Source: Acetobacter oryzifermentans
GTDB lineage: Bacteria; Pseudomonadota; Alphaproteobacteria; Acetobacterales; Acetobacteraceae
Direction of reading: 5' to 3'
Length of the DNA: 64,000 nucleotides
Assembly: GCF_001628715.1 (NCBI RefSeq)
Contig: NZ_CP011120.1
Span: 1,767,501-1,831,500, forward strand
The notes under the pieces were generated by a model. It saw nothing but the letters and a program-made list of their open reading frames with translations, was not told the origin of the DNA and did no database searches. Below are positions 17,390 to 26,025 of this stretch, one piece after another (position 1 is the stretch's first letter; the number at the start of each line of letters is the position of its first letter). The position numbers and the translations under genes are program-made.

Positions 17390-17872
17390 TTGACCTGTAT
17401 ATATGATTTTAAACTTCCCGCCCTAAATGGAAGCACCCTTGATCTAAGCGCTTATCGGGGGCAGCCTGTTTTGGTGGTAAACACCGCATCTAAATGCGGA
17501 TTTACTCCACAATACGAGGGTTTGCAGGCTTTATGGACACAGTTCCAAAAAGCTGGTTTGGTTGTTATTGGCGTGCCGAGCAATGATTTTGGCCAGCAGG
17601 AGCCCGGCACTTCGGAAGAGATTTCTTCCTTCTGCCAAATCAACTATGGGGTTACCTTCCCTATGGCGGCACGTAGCCCTGTAAAAGGGCCAGATGCTAT
17701 TCCGCTCTTTAAATGGCTTGATAGTGAGCTTGGTTTTCTGGCACGACCACGGTGGAACTTTTTTAAGTATCTCACAAACAGCCAAGGCATGCCGGTTGCA
17801 TGGTTTAGTTGCCTGACCCCACCCACATCCGGGCGTGTCAGGCATGCTGTAGAAACTGCTCTAAAGTCTTAA
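17390..17872 (+). CDS. glutathione peroxidase family thiol peroxidase
   Basis: 160 residues. The peroxidatic residue is Cys36 in N-T-A-S-K-C-G-F-T, with the catalytic Gln near residue 69 (N-D-F-G-Q-Q-E-P-G) and the W-N-F motif (Trp122, Asn123). Cys82 in S-S-F-C-Q is at the position used as resolving cysteine in thioredoxin-dependent members, so thioredoxin may be the reductant. The predicted start is TTG, with AAAGGG seven bases upstream; no ATG gives the N-terminal strand. It reduces peroxides, a useful function in an obligate aerobe. It converges with lolD with two bases between stops. Confidence 0.9.
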   Translation: MTCIYDFKLPALNGSTLDLSAYRGQPVLVVNTASKCGFTPQYEGLQALWTQFQKAGLVVIGVPSNDFGQQEPGTSEEISSFCQINYGVTFPMAARSPVKGPDAIPLFKWLDSELGFLARPRWNFFKYLTNSQGMPVAWFSCLTPPTSGRVRHAVETALKS

Positions 17873-17874
17873 AA

Positions 17875-18597
17875 TCAGCCAGCAGAGGCAGGCAATGGAT
17901 CGCCGTTAAAATCGGCAGGGATCAGCCTGCCTTCCTGCATGGTTACAACCCTATCCATACGTGGGAGCAATTCACGATTATGGGTTGCTACCAAAACCGC
18001 TAGGCCCTTCTGGCGCACAACATCAAGCAACTGAGAAAATACGCTGTCTGCCGTATGCACATCCAGATTGCCGGTAGGTTCATCCGCCAACAAAAGTGCG
18101 GGGTCATTTGCCAAAGCGCGTGCAATAGCAACGCGCTGCTGTTCCCCACCAGAAAGTTTGCCCGGTAGATGATTTACACGATGCGCCAAGCCAAACATGC
18201 TTAAAAGCTCTTCCGCTTTATGGCGTGCCTGTGCCTTGCTTACACCAGCAATCATCTGCGGCAGAACCACATTTTCCTTAGCAGTAAACTCACCCAGAAG
18301 ATGATGGAACTGATAGACAAAACCAATCCGGTCTCGGCGCATAGCCGTGCGTCCGGCATCTGCCATGCCGGTGGTAATCTGGCCCGCAATAACAATTTCG
18401 CCAGCATCTGGCGTATCTAACAAACCAGCTAGATGCAACAGGGTGGATTTACCCGTGCCTGATGGCGCAACCAGTCCAACAATTTCACCGGCATGCAAAG
18501 AAAAATTGATATCCTGCAAAACTGGCAGAATACCCTCATCCCCACTTTGGTAAGCTTTGCGAACGTGTTGCAGGCTTAAAACTGGCTGATTATTCAT
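17875..18597 (-). CDS. lolD: lipoprotein-releasing ABC transporter, ATPase LolD
   Basis: 240 residues from the ATG at 18597, which overlaps the end of the permease gene by eight bases. Walker A is A-P-S-G-T-G-K-S-T, the signature L-S-G-G-E-Q-Q-R and Walker B L-L-L-A-D-E-P-T. Overall similarity is to the LolD/MacB ATPase group. With LolC/E it releases outer-membrane lipoproteins to LolA at the inner membrane, powered by ATP. A longer reading frame exists upstream but lies inside the permease gene. Confidence 0.92.
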   Translation of the reverse strand: MNNQPVLSLQHVRKAYQSGDEGILPVLQDINFSLHAGEIVGLVAPSGTGKSTLLHLAGLLDTPDAGEIVIAGQITTGMADAGRTAMRRDRIGFVYQFHHLLGEFTAKENVVLPQMIAGVSKAQARHKAEELLSMFGLAHRVNHLPGKLSGGEQQRVAIARALANDPALLLADEPTGNLDVHTADSVFSQLLDVVRQKGLAVLVATHNRELLPRMDRVVTMQEGRLIPADFNGDPLPASAG

Positions 18598-19837
18598 GCC
18601 GCAAAGCCTCCACCGGGTCTGTTTTGGCTGCGCGCCAAGAAGGATAAAGCGTTGCCAGCAGGGAAAGCCCCAGCGCCATAACAATAACTTCTACCACCTG
18701 CCCCCACACCAGCTTTGCTGGCAGGTGCTCCAGATAATAAACTTCCGGGTTGAACAAGTTCGTGCCGGTGAGTTTTTGCAGAAGCTGGCGGATACGTTCA
18801 ATATTCATGCAGAACACAACGCCAAGTGCGGTGCCTGCCACAGTACCCGTTACCCCCACAAAAGCGCCGCACATTAAAAAAATGCGCATAATGGCGCCAC
18901 GGCTGGCCCCTATGGTACGCAGCACGGCAATATCGGCTGTTTTATCCTTCACCATCATGATGAGGGAGGAAATAACATTAAAGGCCGCCACAAGGATAAT
19001 AAGCGTGAGGATGAGGAACATCACATTCTGTTCCACCTGCACGGCTCCAAACAGAGCATTGTTGGCGTTTGTCCAATCCAGCACGCGCAAGCCTGGATCT
19101 CCCACCGCATTTTCAATAGCAAGGGTAACAGGGCGAACATGCTCTGCATCCTTGGTCATGACCTGAATTTGCGTAGCCTTGTTAGGCATTTGAAAGTAAA
19201 TTTGCGCCGCATGCATGGGCAGAAACACAACGCTGGAGTTATAGTCGTTCACCCCGGCATCAAAAATTGCCACCACGCGGTACCTGCGCACTCTCGGCAC
19301 CGTGCCAAATGCTGTGGCAGCGCCATCTGGTGAAACAAGGGTAAGGCCTGAGCCAATGCCCAGCCCTGCCCGTTCCGCCATTGTAACGCCCACCACGATG
19401 GAATCATCCGGGCCAAAATCGTCCAGAGAACCCGCAATAATGGAAGAACTCACGGCTTTGAGATCTCGCAATCCCTGTGGTGTCAGACCATGCACCATGC
19501 CGCCAGAATTATAGGCACCGGCACTCAGCAGTACCTGCCCTTCCACCAAAGGTATAGCGCTTACCACACCCGGGACAGACCGAACCTTATGCGTGACATC
19601 TTCATACTGGGAGATTGTGCGGCCCTGCCCGTAAATGGTCAGATCCCCATTCAAGCCCAGAATACGCCCCATAAGGTCGGCCTGAAAACCGTTCATTACG
19701 GCCATAACAATAATCAGCGTTGCCACACCAAGGGCAATGCCAACCAACGAGAAAATGGCAATAACTGATACAAACCGTTCCCCTCGCCGCGCACGGAGGT
19801 AACGGCCTGCCACCGCCCGCTCAAAGGGTCCGAACAT
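18590..19837 (-). CDS. lolC: lipoprotein-releasing ABC transporter permease LolC/E
   Basis: 415 residues with the LolC/E layout: one N-terminal membrane segment (F-S-L-V-G-I-A-L-G-V-A-T-L), a large periplasmic MacB-like domain (about 50-260), then three C-terminal membrane segments. The N-terminal motif R-Y-L-R-A-R-R-G-E-R-F-V-S-V-I is typical. Only one permease gene is present, as in many alphaproteobacteria where a single LolF-type homodimer replaces LolC plus LolE. It starts five bases after proS. Confidence 0.92.
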   Translation of the reverse strand: MFGPFERAVAGRYLRARRGERFVSVIAIFSLVGIALGVATLIIVMAVMNGFQADLMGRILGLNGDLTIYGQGRTISQYEDVTHKVRSVPGVVSAIPLVEGQVLLSAGAYNSGGMVHGLTPQGLRDLKAVSSSIIAGSLDDFGPDDSIVVGVTMAERAGLGIGSGLTLVSPDGAATAFGTVPRVRRYRVVAIFDAGVNDYNSSVVFLPMHAAQIYFQMPNKATQIQVMTKDAEHVRPVTLAIENAVGDPGLRVLDWTNANNALFGAVQVEQNVMFLILTLIILVAAFNVISSLIMMVKDKTADIAVLRTIGASRGAIMRIFLMCGAFVGVTGTVAGTALGVVFCMNIERIRQLLQKLTGTNLFNPEVYYLEHLPAKLVWGQVVEVIVMALGLSLLATLYPSWRAAKTDPVEALRHE

Positions 19838-19842
19838 GCTGA

Positions 19843-21159
19843 TCAGCCTGCCAGAACCAGAGCCAGCGCGTCATCCACGCTCACTTCATGGCGTTCACCA
19901 GTAGCACGGCGCTTGAGTTCTACTTTGCCTTCCTTAGCGCCACGCGGGCCAACAACAATCTGCCACGGATGGCCCATAAGGTCTGCATCTGCAAACTTTA
20001 CACCAGCACGTTCTGCACGATCATCATACAGAAAGGCTTCTTCATTCGTGCTGTAGATGCGCTCACAAATGGCATCACAAAGTTCATCACCGTTTTTCAG
20101 GTTCAGAATAACGGCACGGAAAGGAGCAACTGCATCCGGCCAGATAATGCCGTTATCATCATGGCAGGCTTCAATAATGGCACCGGCAAGGCGGGAAACC
20201 CCAATGCCGTAAGACCCCATTTCTGGGTAAAGCTGGTTTCCATCTGGGCCACTCACGCTTACGTCCATAGAGCGCGTGTATTTATCGCCAAAATAGAAGA
20301 TATGCCCAACTTCTACGCCGCGGCCTTCGCGCTGGCGTTCTGCTGGCACAGCCTGCCATCCGGCCTCATCGTGCATTTCATCCGTTGCCGCGTAAGGCGT
20401 TGTCACACGGTTGAAGAAGGCTTCCAGCGCGATGGGGCTGTTGGTATCCACTGGCTCATCCAGCCAATCCTGCTCTTCCAGCGCGGCATCGTAAAACACA
20501 CCACTTTCCCCCGTGGGGGCCAGAATAAGGAACTCATGGCTCAGTTCCCCACCAATCGGCCCGGTATCGGCCCGCATTGGCACAGCCCGCACCCCCAAAC
20601 GCTGGAACGTGCGCAAGTAAGCCAGCAACATACGGCGGTAGGTTGCAACGGCTGATTCGTAGTCCAGATCAAAGCTGTAAGCATCTTTCATCAAAAACTC
20701 ACGGCCACGCATCACCCCAAAACGGGGGCGCATTTCATCACGAAATTTCCACTGGATATGATACAGAACCTGCGGCAGATCCTTATAGGACTTTACAGTC
20801 TGGCCAAACAGATCCGTAATCATTTCCTCATTGGTCGGCCCGTAAAGCAGTTCACGCTTGTGGCGATCCTGAATACGCAGCATTTCCGGGCCATAGGCAT
20901 CATACCGGCCAGAACGTTTCCACAAATCGGCTGATTGTAAGGTTGGCATCAGCACTTCCTGCGCTCCTACCCGATCCTGCTCTTCCCGCACGATCTGGCT
21001 GATATTGCGCAACACTTTCAGCCCTGCTGGCAGCCACGCATAAATGCCAGATGCCGTCTGGCGGATAAGCCCTGCCCGCAGCATAAGCCGATGCGAGACA
21101 ATCTGGGCTTCTGCCGGATTTTCTTTAAGAGTGGGAAGAAAGCTGCGCGAAAGACGCAT
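19843..21159 (-). CDS. proS: prolyl-tRNA synthetase (short, alphaproteobacterial type)
   Basis: 438 residues from the ATG at 21159 ([10 protein letters not shown]). It is a class II synthetase with motif 2 ([17 protein letters not shown]) and motif 3 (G-I-G-V-S-R-L) and an HGTP anticodon-binding domain. There is no ~180-residue insertion between motifs 2 and 3, so the cis-editing (INS) domain is absent, as in other alphaproteobacteria; editing of Ala-tRNA(Pro) must come from a separate protein. It is part of the long nuo-lol array. Confidence 0.96.
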   Translation of the reverse strand: MRLSRSFLPTLKENPAEAQIVSHRLMLRAGLIRQTASGIYAWLPAGLKVLRNISQIVREEQDRVGAQEVLMPTLQSADLWKRSGRYDAYGPEMLRIQDRHKRELLYGPTNEEMITDLFGQTVKSYKDLPQVLYHIQWKFRDEMRPRFGVMRGREFLMKDAYSFDLDYESAVATYRRMLLAYLRTFQRLGVRAVPMRADTGPIGGELSHEFLILAPTGESGVFYDAALEEQDWLDEPVDTNSPIALEAFFNRVTTPYAATDEMHDEAGWQAVPAERQREGRGVEVGHIFYFGDKYTRSMDVSVSGPDGNQLYPEMGSYGIGVSRLAGAIIEACHDDNGIIWPDAVAPFRAVILNLKNGDELCDAICERIYSTNEEAFLYDDRAERAGVKFADADLMGHPWQIVVGPRGAKEGKVELKRRATGERHEVSVDDALALVLAG

Positions 21160-21304
21160 GGTGCATTCAGCCTTGTAAAAAAAGCGACTTTTCCTGAACG
21201 AAAGCCGCTTTGGTGTAACCAATTCATATCTGCTGTAAAACAGCGAGGGGATAAAGAAAAGCCTGATACTCCGGCATTTTCTCTACCCCACCTTCTGCCG
21301 GGTA

Positions 21305-22948
21305 TCAGACACGCAGCACGTGTACATCCACCAGCGGACGTTTTTGCAACTTGCGCCCCAATGCGCGCCGCAGGGCCGTTTTAGCGGCCTCACGGAAGGA
21401 AACATCATCCCCGCGCAGTTCATCCGGAATAATATCCAGCGCGTTGGCGAACTCTTCACGCACACGCACGCTTTCCAGATCATCTGGATCAAGCAGGCCC
21501 GGTGCGCTCACCTTGGGCTCACCAATCACAAAGCCTTCTTCATCCACTGCAAAGCTGCCGATGACCATGCCGTTGAACAGCATCTTGCGGCGAGCAGCCA
21601 GCACCCCTCCGTTCATGGGTAGCAGACGGTTACCATCCAGCGCCAAACGGCCTGTAGGGGCTGTATCCACCACTTCCAGCTTACCCGGAGAAAGCCGCAG
21701 AATATCACCATCTTCCAGCAGAACAGGAGCAATACCCATTTCCTGCGCCAATGCAGCCTGCGCGGTCAGATGGCGCCATTCACCATGAACTGGCACAACA
21801 TGTTGCGGCTTGAGCAGTTCGTACATTTTTTGCACATCGCCGCCCGTTGCATGGCCAGATACGTGCACAAAATGCTCACGGTCTGTAATCACCCGCACGC
21901 CACGGCGTGAAAGGTTATCCTGTACCGCCATAATCGCACGCTCGTTACCCGGAATCATACGGCTGGAATAAATAACCGTATCCCCTTCGCCCAAAGCAAT
22001 ATTGGGGTGGGTATCCATGGCAATACGAGAAAGAGCAGAACGTGGCTCACCTTGGCTACCTGTAATGATCAGCAGAATCTGATCATCTGGCACATCATTC
22101 ACATCCTGTTCTGTCAGGAACGGCAGAACGCCAGACAGATAGCCGCAATCCCGCGCAGCTGTATCCAGATTGCGCAAGGAACGCCCAACCAAAACCACTG
22201 TACGCCCAGCAGCCTGCGCCGCCATGGCAATGGTTTCAACACGCGCCACATTAGAAGCAAAGCACGTAACGGCAATACGCCCTTTAAGGCTTGCCACCAG
22301 TTCCGTCATGCTCCGGCGTACTTCGGATTCTGAGCGGGAAGGCCCCGGCTTCATTACATTGGTGCTATCACACACCAGCGCCAGAACACCTTCACGGCCA
22401 ATTTCTGCCAGCCTATCCAGATCAGTTGCGGGGCCTACCAGCGGGTCAGGATCAAACTTCCAGTCCCCCGTATGCACCACAATACCGGAGGGCGTACGCA
22501 GCACCATGGACTGCGCCTCTGGCACAGAATGCGTTACCGGGACAAATTCAATATCAAACGGCCCCACATCAAACCGCGCACCGGGCTGGATAACATGAAT
22601 GGGCACATCCATAATGCGGGCTTCCGCCAGCTTGCGGCGCAAAACAGCAGCAGCAAACGGTGTAAGATACACTGGGCACTGCAACATGGGCCACACATGC
22701 GCCACAGCGCCAATATGGTCTTCATGCGCATGGGTAATCACCAAGCCAGCCAGCTTATCCTTACGCTCTACAATAAAGCTTGGATCTGGCACCAGAATTT
22801 CGGCTTCTGGCGTATCGTTGCCACTAAAACCAATACCGCAATCTATCGCCAGCCACGTGTCTCCCAACCGATAAAGGTTGAGGTTCATGCCAATCTCACC
22901 CGTTCCGCCCAAAGGCAGAAAGGCCAGATCGCCGTTCTGTTCTGTCAT
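21305..22948 (-). CDS. rnj: ribonuclease J
   Basis: 547 residues of the metallo-beta-lactamase/beta-CASP RNase J family. The zinc motif H-A-H-E-D-H-I-G-A is near residue 75, the beta-CASP region has C-F-A-S-N-V-A-R and G-R-S-L-R, and V-H-V-S-G-H and V-P-V-H-G-E-W-R-H complete the active site. It acts as a 5'-3' exonuclease and endonuclease in RNA maturation and decay. Nine bases separate it from coaX upstream. The gene order nuoN-birA-coaX-rnj-proS is conserved in many alphaproteobacteria. Confidence 0.94.
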   Translation of the reverse strand: MTEQNGDLAFLPLGGTGEIGMNLNLYRLGDTWLAIDCGIGFSGNDTPEAEILVPDPSFIVERKDKLAGLVITHAHEDHIGAVAHVWPMLQCPVYLTPFAAAVLRRKLAEARIMDVPIHVIQPGARFDVGPFDIEFVPVTHSVPEAQSMVLRTPSGIVVHTGDWKFDPDPLVGPATDLDRLAEIGREGVLALVCDSTNVMKPGPSRSESEVRRSMTELVASLKGRIAVTCFASNVARVETIAMAAQAAGRTVVLVGRSLRNLDTAARDCGYLSGVLPFLTEQDVNDVPDDQILLIITGSQGEPRSALSRIAMDTHPNIALGEGDTVIYSSRMIPGNERAIMAVQDNLSRRGVRVITDREHFVHVSGHATGGDVQKMYELLKPQHVVPVHGEWRHLTAQAALAQEMGIAPVLLEDGDILRLSPGKLEVVDTAPTGRLALDGNRLLPMNGGVLAARRKMLFNGMVIGSFAVDEEGFVIGEPKVSAPGLLDPDDLESVRVREEFANALDIIPDELRGDDVSFREAAKTALRRALGRKLQKRPLVDVHVLRV

Positions 22949-22957
22949 TTCCGTGTT

Positions 22958-23767
22958 TTACCCTTCTGCAACATAATCTCGGTCCACTGTCAGTTTTGGC
23001 AAGGGGTTTCGCCCCGCCAGCAAACGCAACCCATTTAGGGTGAGCATTGAATCTACATGTTCAAAAATAGACGTACCTTCTGAGAAGAGTGGAGCCAGAC
23101 CACCGGTTGCCAGCACCTTCATGGGGCCAACCTCCTTTCTGATCCTCTCAACAATCCCCTCAATCAAACCAACATAACCCCAAAACACGCCAGACCGCAT
23201 GGCGGTAACCGTGTTGCGCCCAATGGCAGAATCCCCTACTGGCCGCCCTATTCCTATGCGGGGCAACCGCGCTGCTGCCTGATGTAACGCTTCAACCGAC
23301 AAATTGATGCCAGGAGCAATAACACCGCCGCAGTAGCTTCCATTCTTATCCACAACATCAAACGTTGTGGCCGTTCCAAAATCTATAACCGTAAGTGGTC
23401 CACCATACATATGGTGTGCAGCCAGACCATTCAACAGCCGATCCACCCCAACCTCATCCGGGTTATCCACCTTTATGGCAAACCCCCAATCCAGCCGGGC
23501 AGATGCAAGAAGCGGCTCAACAGCAAACCACTGCCTGCATAAAGTACGTAAATGATACAACGCAGCGGGCACAACGGTGCCAATAACGGCACCATCAATA
23601 TCATCCGCTACAATGCCTTGGGTACGCAACAGCGCATTCAGCCAAACCGCATATTCATCCGATGTACGTTGGGCCTGCATGGTAATGCGCCACACACCAC
23701 GCCATCTTTCACCATCATGCACCGCAAACACGACATTGGTGTTACCTGCATCAATAACAAGCAGCAC
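22958..23767 (-). CDS. coaX: type III pantothenate kinase
   Basis: 269 residues of the ASKHA fold. It has the phosphate-1 motif D-A-G-N-T-N at residues 6-11, N-P-D-E-V-G-V-D-R near residue 103, D-F-G-T-A-T-T-F-D phosphate-2 motif and G-G-V-I-A-P-G. It phosphorylates pantothenate in coenzyme A synthesis, using a monovalent cation and ATP. It lies three bases after birA in the same operon, a pairing seen widely, both being cofactor genes. Confidence 0.95.
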   Translation of the reverse strand: MLLVIDAGNTNVVFAVHDGERWRGVWRITMQAQRTSDEYAVWLNALLRTQGIVADDIDGAVIGTVVPAALYHLRTLCRQWFAVEPLLASARLDWGFAIKVDNPDEVGVDRLLNGLAAHHMYGGPLTVIDFGTATTFDVVDKNGSYCGGVIAPGINLSVEALHQAAARLPRIGIGRPVGDSAIGRNTVTAMRSGVFWGYVGLIEGIVERIRKEVGPMKVLATGGLAPLFSEGTSIFEHVDSMLTLNGLRLLAGRNPLPKLTVDRDYVAEG

Positions 23768-23770
23768 CTT

Positions 23771-24514
23771 TTATACCCCTTCTTCCAGCAGGATATCTCC
23801 TGTCGTGATCGTTTTCATACCGGCTTCCGTGTCCAGCAATAGGCGGCCGTCCTCAGCCAAACCTGCAAATTTTCCCTGTTCATAAGTAGTTCGGCTGCTA
23901 ACGACAAGAGGCGTCCCTACAGGATGTGCGCGATCAAGCCATGCCTGCCGCAATGCGCCAAAGCCATTTTGCCGCCAAACAGCGCACCAATCCGCCAAGC
24001 TAGAAAGGATACACTGGGCAACATCTTTTGCCGGTGGCACTGCGCCATACTGGCCAAGGCAAGCTGTAAAACGGCCCGTTTGCTGTTGAGATGGCGCCTG
24101 TGTGAGATTTGCCCCAAAACCTATAACAAGGCGCGCGCTTTCCCGCTCTATCAGGATACCGCCTGCTTTCTGGCCATCCAACAACAGATCATTCGGCCAT
24201 TTTATCATGAGATGCCCTGCCACAGCAGGCACGGCGTGCAGCAAACCATCATAAAACGCCAAAGAGGCGGCAAACGGCCACCCCCCTAGCATATCCTGCC
24301 CTGCCTGTTGCGCATCCAGCAAAACGGATAAAGCAAGACTTTGCCCAGCATCTACCCATTGGCGACCGCGGCTGCCTCGGCCTTGGGTTTGCCTATAGGC
24401 TAAAACCGCAAGGCCAGAATCTGCCCCTTGTCGCGCCTGTTCCAGACAGAAATCAGAGGTGGAGGCCAGTTCTGCAAAGCATTCAAGCCGCCACGGGCTA
24501 GGCTGATCTTTCAT
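23771..24514 (-). CDS. birA: biotin-[acetyl-CoA-carboxylase] ligase
   Basis: 247 residues from the ATG at 24514, which overlaps the nuoN stop (ATGA). The catalytic biotin-protein ligase domain shows the adenylate-binding G-R-G-S-R-G-R-Q-W loop and the K-W-P-N-D-L motif, then a C-terminal SH3-like domain. There is no N-terminal helix-turn-helix, so unlike E. coli BirA it should not act as the biotin operon repressor. It attaches biotin to the carboxyl carrier protein. Confidence 0.93.
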   Translation of the reverse strand: MKDQPSPWRLECFAELASTSDFCLEQARQGADSGLAVLAYRQTQGRGSRGRQWVDAGQSLALSVLLDAQQAGQDMLGGWPFAASLAFYDGLLHAVPAVAGHLMIKWPNDLLLDGQKAGGILIERESARLVIGFGANLTQAPSQQQTGRFTACLGQYGAVPPAKDVAQCILSSLADWCAVWRQNGFGALRQAWLDRAHPVGTPLVVSSRTTYEQGKFAGLAEDGRLLLDTEAGMKTITTGDILLEEGV

Positions 24515-25953
24515 CCGCCCAAAGCAAGTGCGGCCTGATGCGCCCATGCCATCAGAGGGCCCATGCCCGCAACAAACAAGGCTGTTGCCAAACCCATGCT
24601 GCCAGAAACAAACAGCAGGCTGGGGGCAGGACGATCCAGCACTTCTGCTGGGCTATCAAAATACATCACCTTCACAATCCGTAGATAATAATACGCACCA
24701 ACTATGCTGGAGAGTGCGCCAATTACAACCAGTACGTAAAGGCCAGACTGCCAAGCCGCAGCAAAAACCAGAAATTTACCAAAAAAACCAGCCAAAGGGG
24801 GCGCGCCAACCATGCTGAACATAAACAGTGCCAGAACAGCAGCCATTGCCGGATCTGTGCGCCCAAGGCCTGCCAGATCGGAAATGCTGACAACCTCACG
24901 CCCTTTCCGGCGCATTGCCGTAATGCAGGCAAACACACCTGCATTCATAACAAAATAAGCAGCCAGATAAATAAGCGTGGCCTGTATGCCTGCAAGAGAT
25001 GCAGCCGCCAGCCCCATCATGGCGTATCCCATATGGCCAATAGAGGAATATGCCATCAGGCGCTTGATATTACCTTGGGGAATAGCGGCAAAAGCCCCGT
25101 ACACCATGGACAGCACAGAAACGGTTTCTATCAACATCTGCCAACGCGGAGCGACCGTAACAAAAGGCCCGGCCATAACGCGCAAGAACAATGCAAAAGC
25201 CGCAAACTTTGGAGCGCCTGCCATATAGGCTGTTACCGGAGTGGGTGCACCCTGATAGACATCTGGCGTCCACATATGAAACGGCACGGCAGACAGCTTG
25301 AAGCACAACCCCGTAACAATAAAGACAATACCAACAATCAGCCCCATTGGCAGAGCGCCGGAAGCCCGAATGGCCGCCATCAACCCTGTATATTCCATAG
25401 TGCCTGCGTAACCATACACAAGCGAAATGCCATAGAGCAGCAAACCAGAAGCCAAAGACCCAAGTACAAAGTATTTCAGCCCCGCCTCTGATGAAAGCAC
25501 GCTATCCCGTTCCATCGCGCACAAAATGTAAATGGACAGAGATGAGAGCTCCAACCCTACAAACAGTGTCATCAAATTGGCGGAAGATGCCATGATCATC
25601 GCGCCCAATGTTGAAAACAGCATCAGCACAGGGGTTTCAAACGGTAGGGTAATTTTATCCCGCGTGCGGTAACTGAATGTCAGCACCACAGCAGTCAGCG
25701 CGCCAGCAAGTATCAGCATCTTCATGAAACGGGCAAAGCCATCATTCACAAAGGTACCTGCATACCCTTCCCCGGTGGGTGAAAGCAGCACCAGAAATCC
25801 GCATACAGCAAACGCTGCAATGCTCAACATGGCGGAAGAGAAAAACCCCTCCCCTTTCCGCTGCAACACACCGGCTACCAGAATAACAATACCAGACAGC
25901 GCAAGCACAATTTCTGGCACGGCTATTGTCCAGTTAAAGCTGGTCATACTCAT
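24511..25953 (-). CDS. nuoN: NADH-quinone oxidoreductase subunit N
   Basis: 480 residues from the ATG at 25953, about 14 membrane segments. Proton-channel residues of the antiporter-like subunits are present: a conserved Glu in F-V-G-L-E-L, Lys in L-C-F-K-L-S-A-V-P-F-H-M-W, and a Lys in the broken helix region P-Q-G-N-I-K-R-L-M-A-Y-S-S. It is the innermost of the three proton-pumping modules, next to NuoK/J. The start overlaps the stop of a 20-codon frame (ATGA); the ATG at 25968 lies inside that frame and is less likely. Confidence 0.95.
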   Translation of the reverse strand: MSMTSFNWTIAVPEIVLALSGIVILVAGVLQRKGEGFFSSAMLSIAAFAVCGFLVLLSPTGEGYAGTFVNDGFARFMKMLILAGALTAVVLTFSYRTRDKITLPFETPVLMLFSTLGAMIMASSANLMTLFVGLELSSLSIYILCAMERDSVLSSEAGLKYFVLGSLASGLLLYGISLVYGYAGTMEYTGLMAAIRASGALPMGLIVGIVFIVTGLCFKLSAVPFHMWTPDVYQGAPTPVTAYMAGAPKFAAFALFLRVMAGPFVTVAPRWQMLIETVSVLSMVYGAFAAIPQGNIKRLMAYSSIGHMGYAMMGLAAASLAGIQATLIYLAAYFVMNAGVFACITAMRRKGREVVSISDLAGLGRTDPAMAAVLALFMFSMVGAPPLAGFFGKFLVFAAAWQSGLYVLVVIGALSSIVGAYYYLRIVKVMYFDSPAEVLDRPAPSLLFVSGSMGLATALFVAGMGPLMAWAHQAALALGG

Positions 25954-26012
25954 TGCACGACACCCCATAGCTGGGAGGAGAAAGAAAAGGGAAAAACCGT
26001 TTCACGCATCAT
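25950..26012 (-). pseudogene. 20-codon frame at the nuoM position: probable deletion remnant
   Basis: Between nuoL and nuoN, where nuoM (about 500 codons) normally stands, there is only an ATG-to-TGA frame of 20 codons. It has a ribosome-binding sequence (GGGAGA) just after the nuoL stop, and its stop overlaps the nuoN start as ATGA. The first ten residues contain F-P-F-S after a short charged leader and the last residues are Q-L-W-G-V-V-Q. Preserved start and stop signals with no interior suggest an in-frame deletion that kept translational coupling. An alternative is that it is an unrelated leader peptide. Confidence 0.6.
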
Positions 26013-26025
26013 GTTCGCGTCTCCC

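Noticed and set aside
19888-20655. 255-codon plus-strand frame opposite proS
   Set aside because: The sense strand encodes intact ProRS motifs; the antisense product has no family features.
25953-25968. Earlier ATG for nuoN at 25968
   Set aside because: It lies inside the 20-codon frame, adds an unlike M-G-C-R-A leader, and the ATG at 25953 has the ATGA overlap found throughout this operon.
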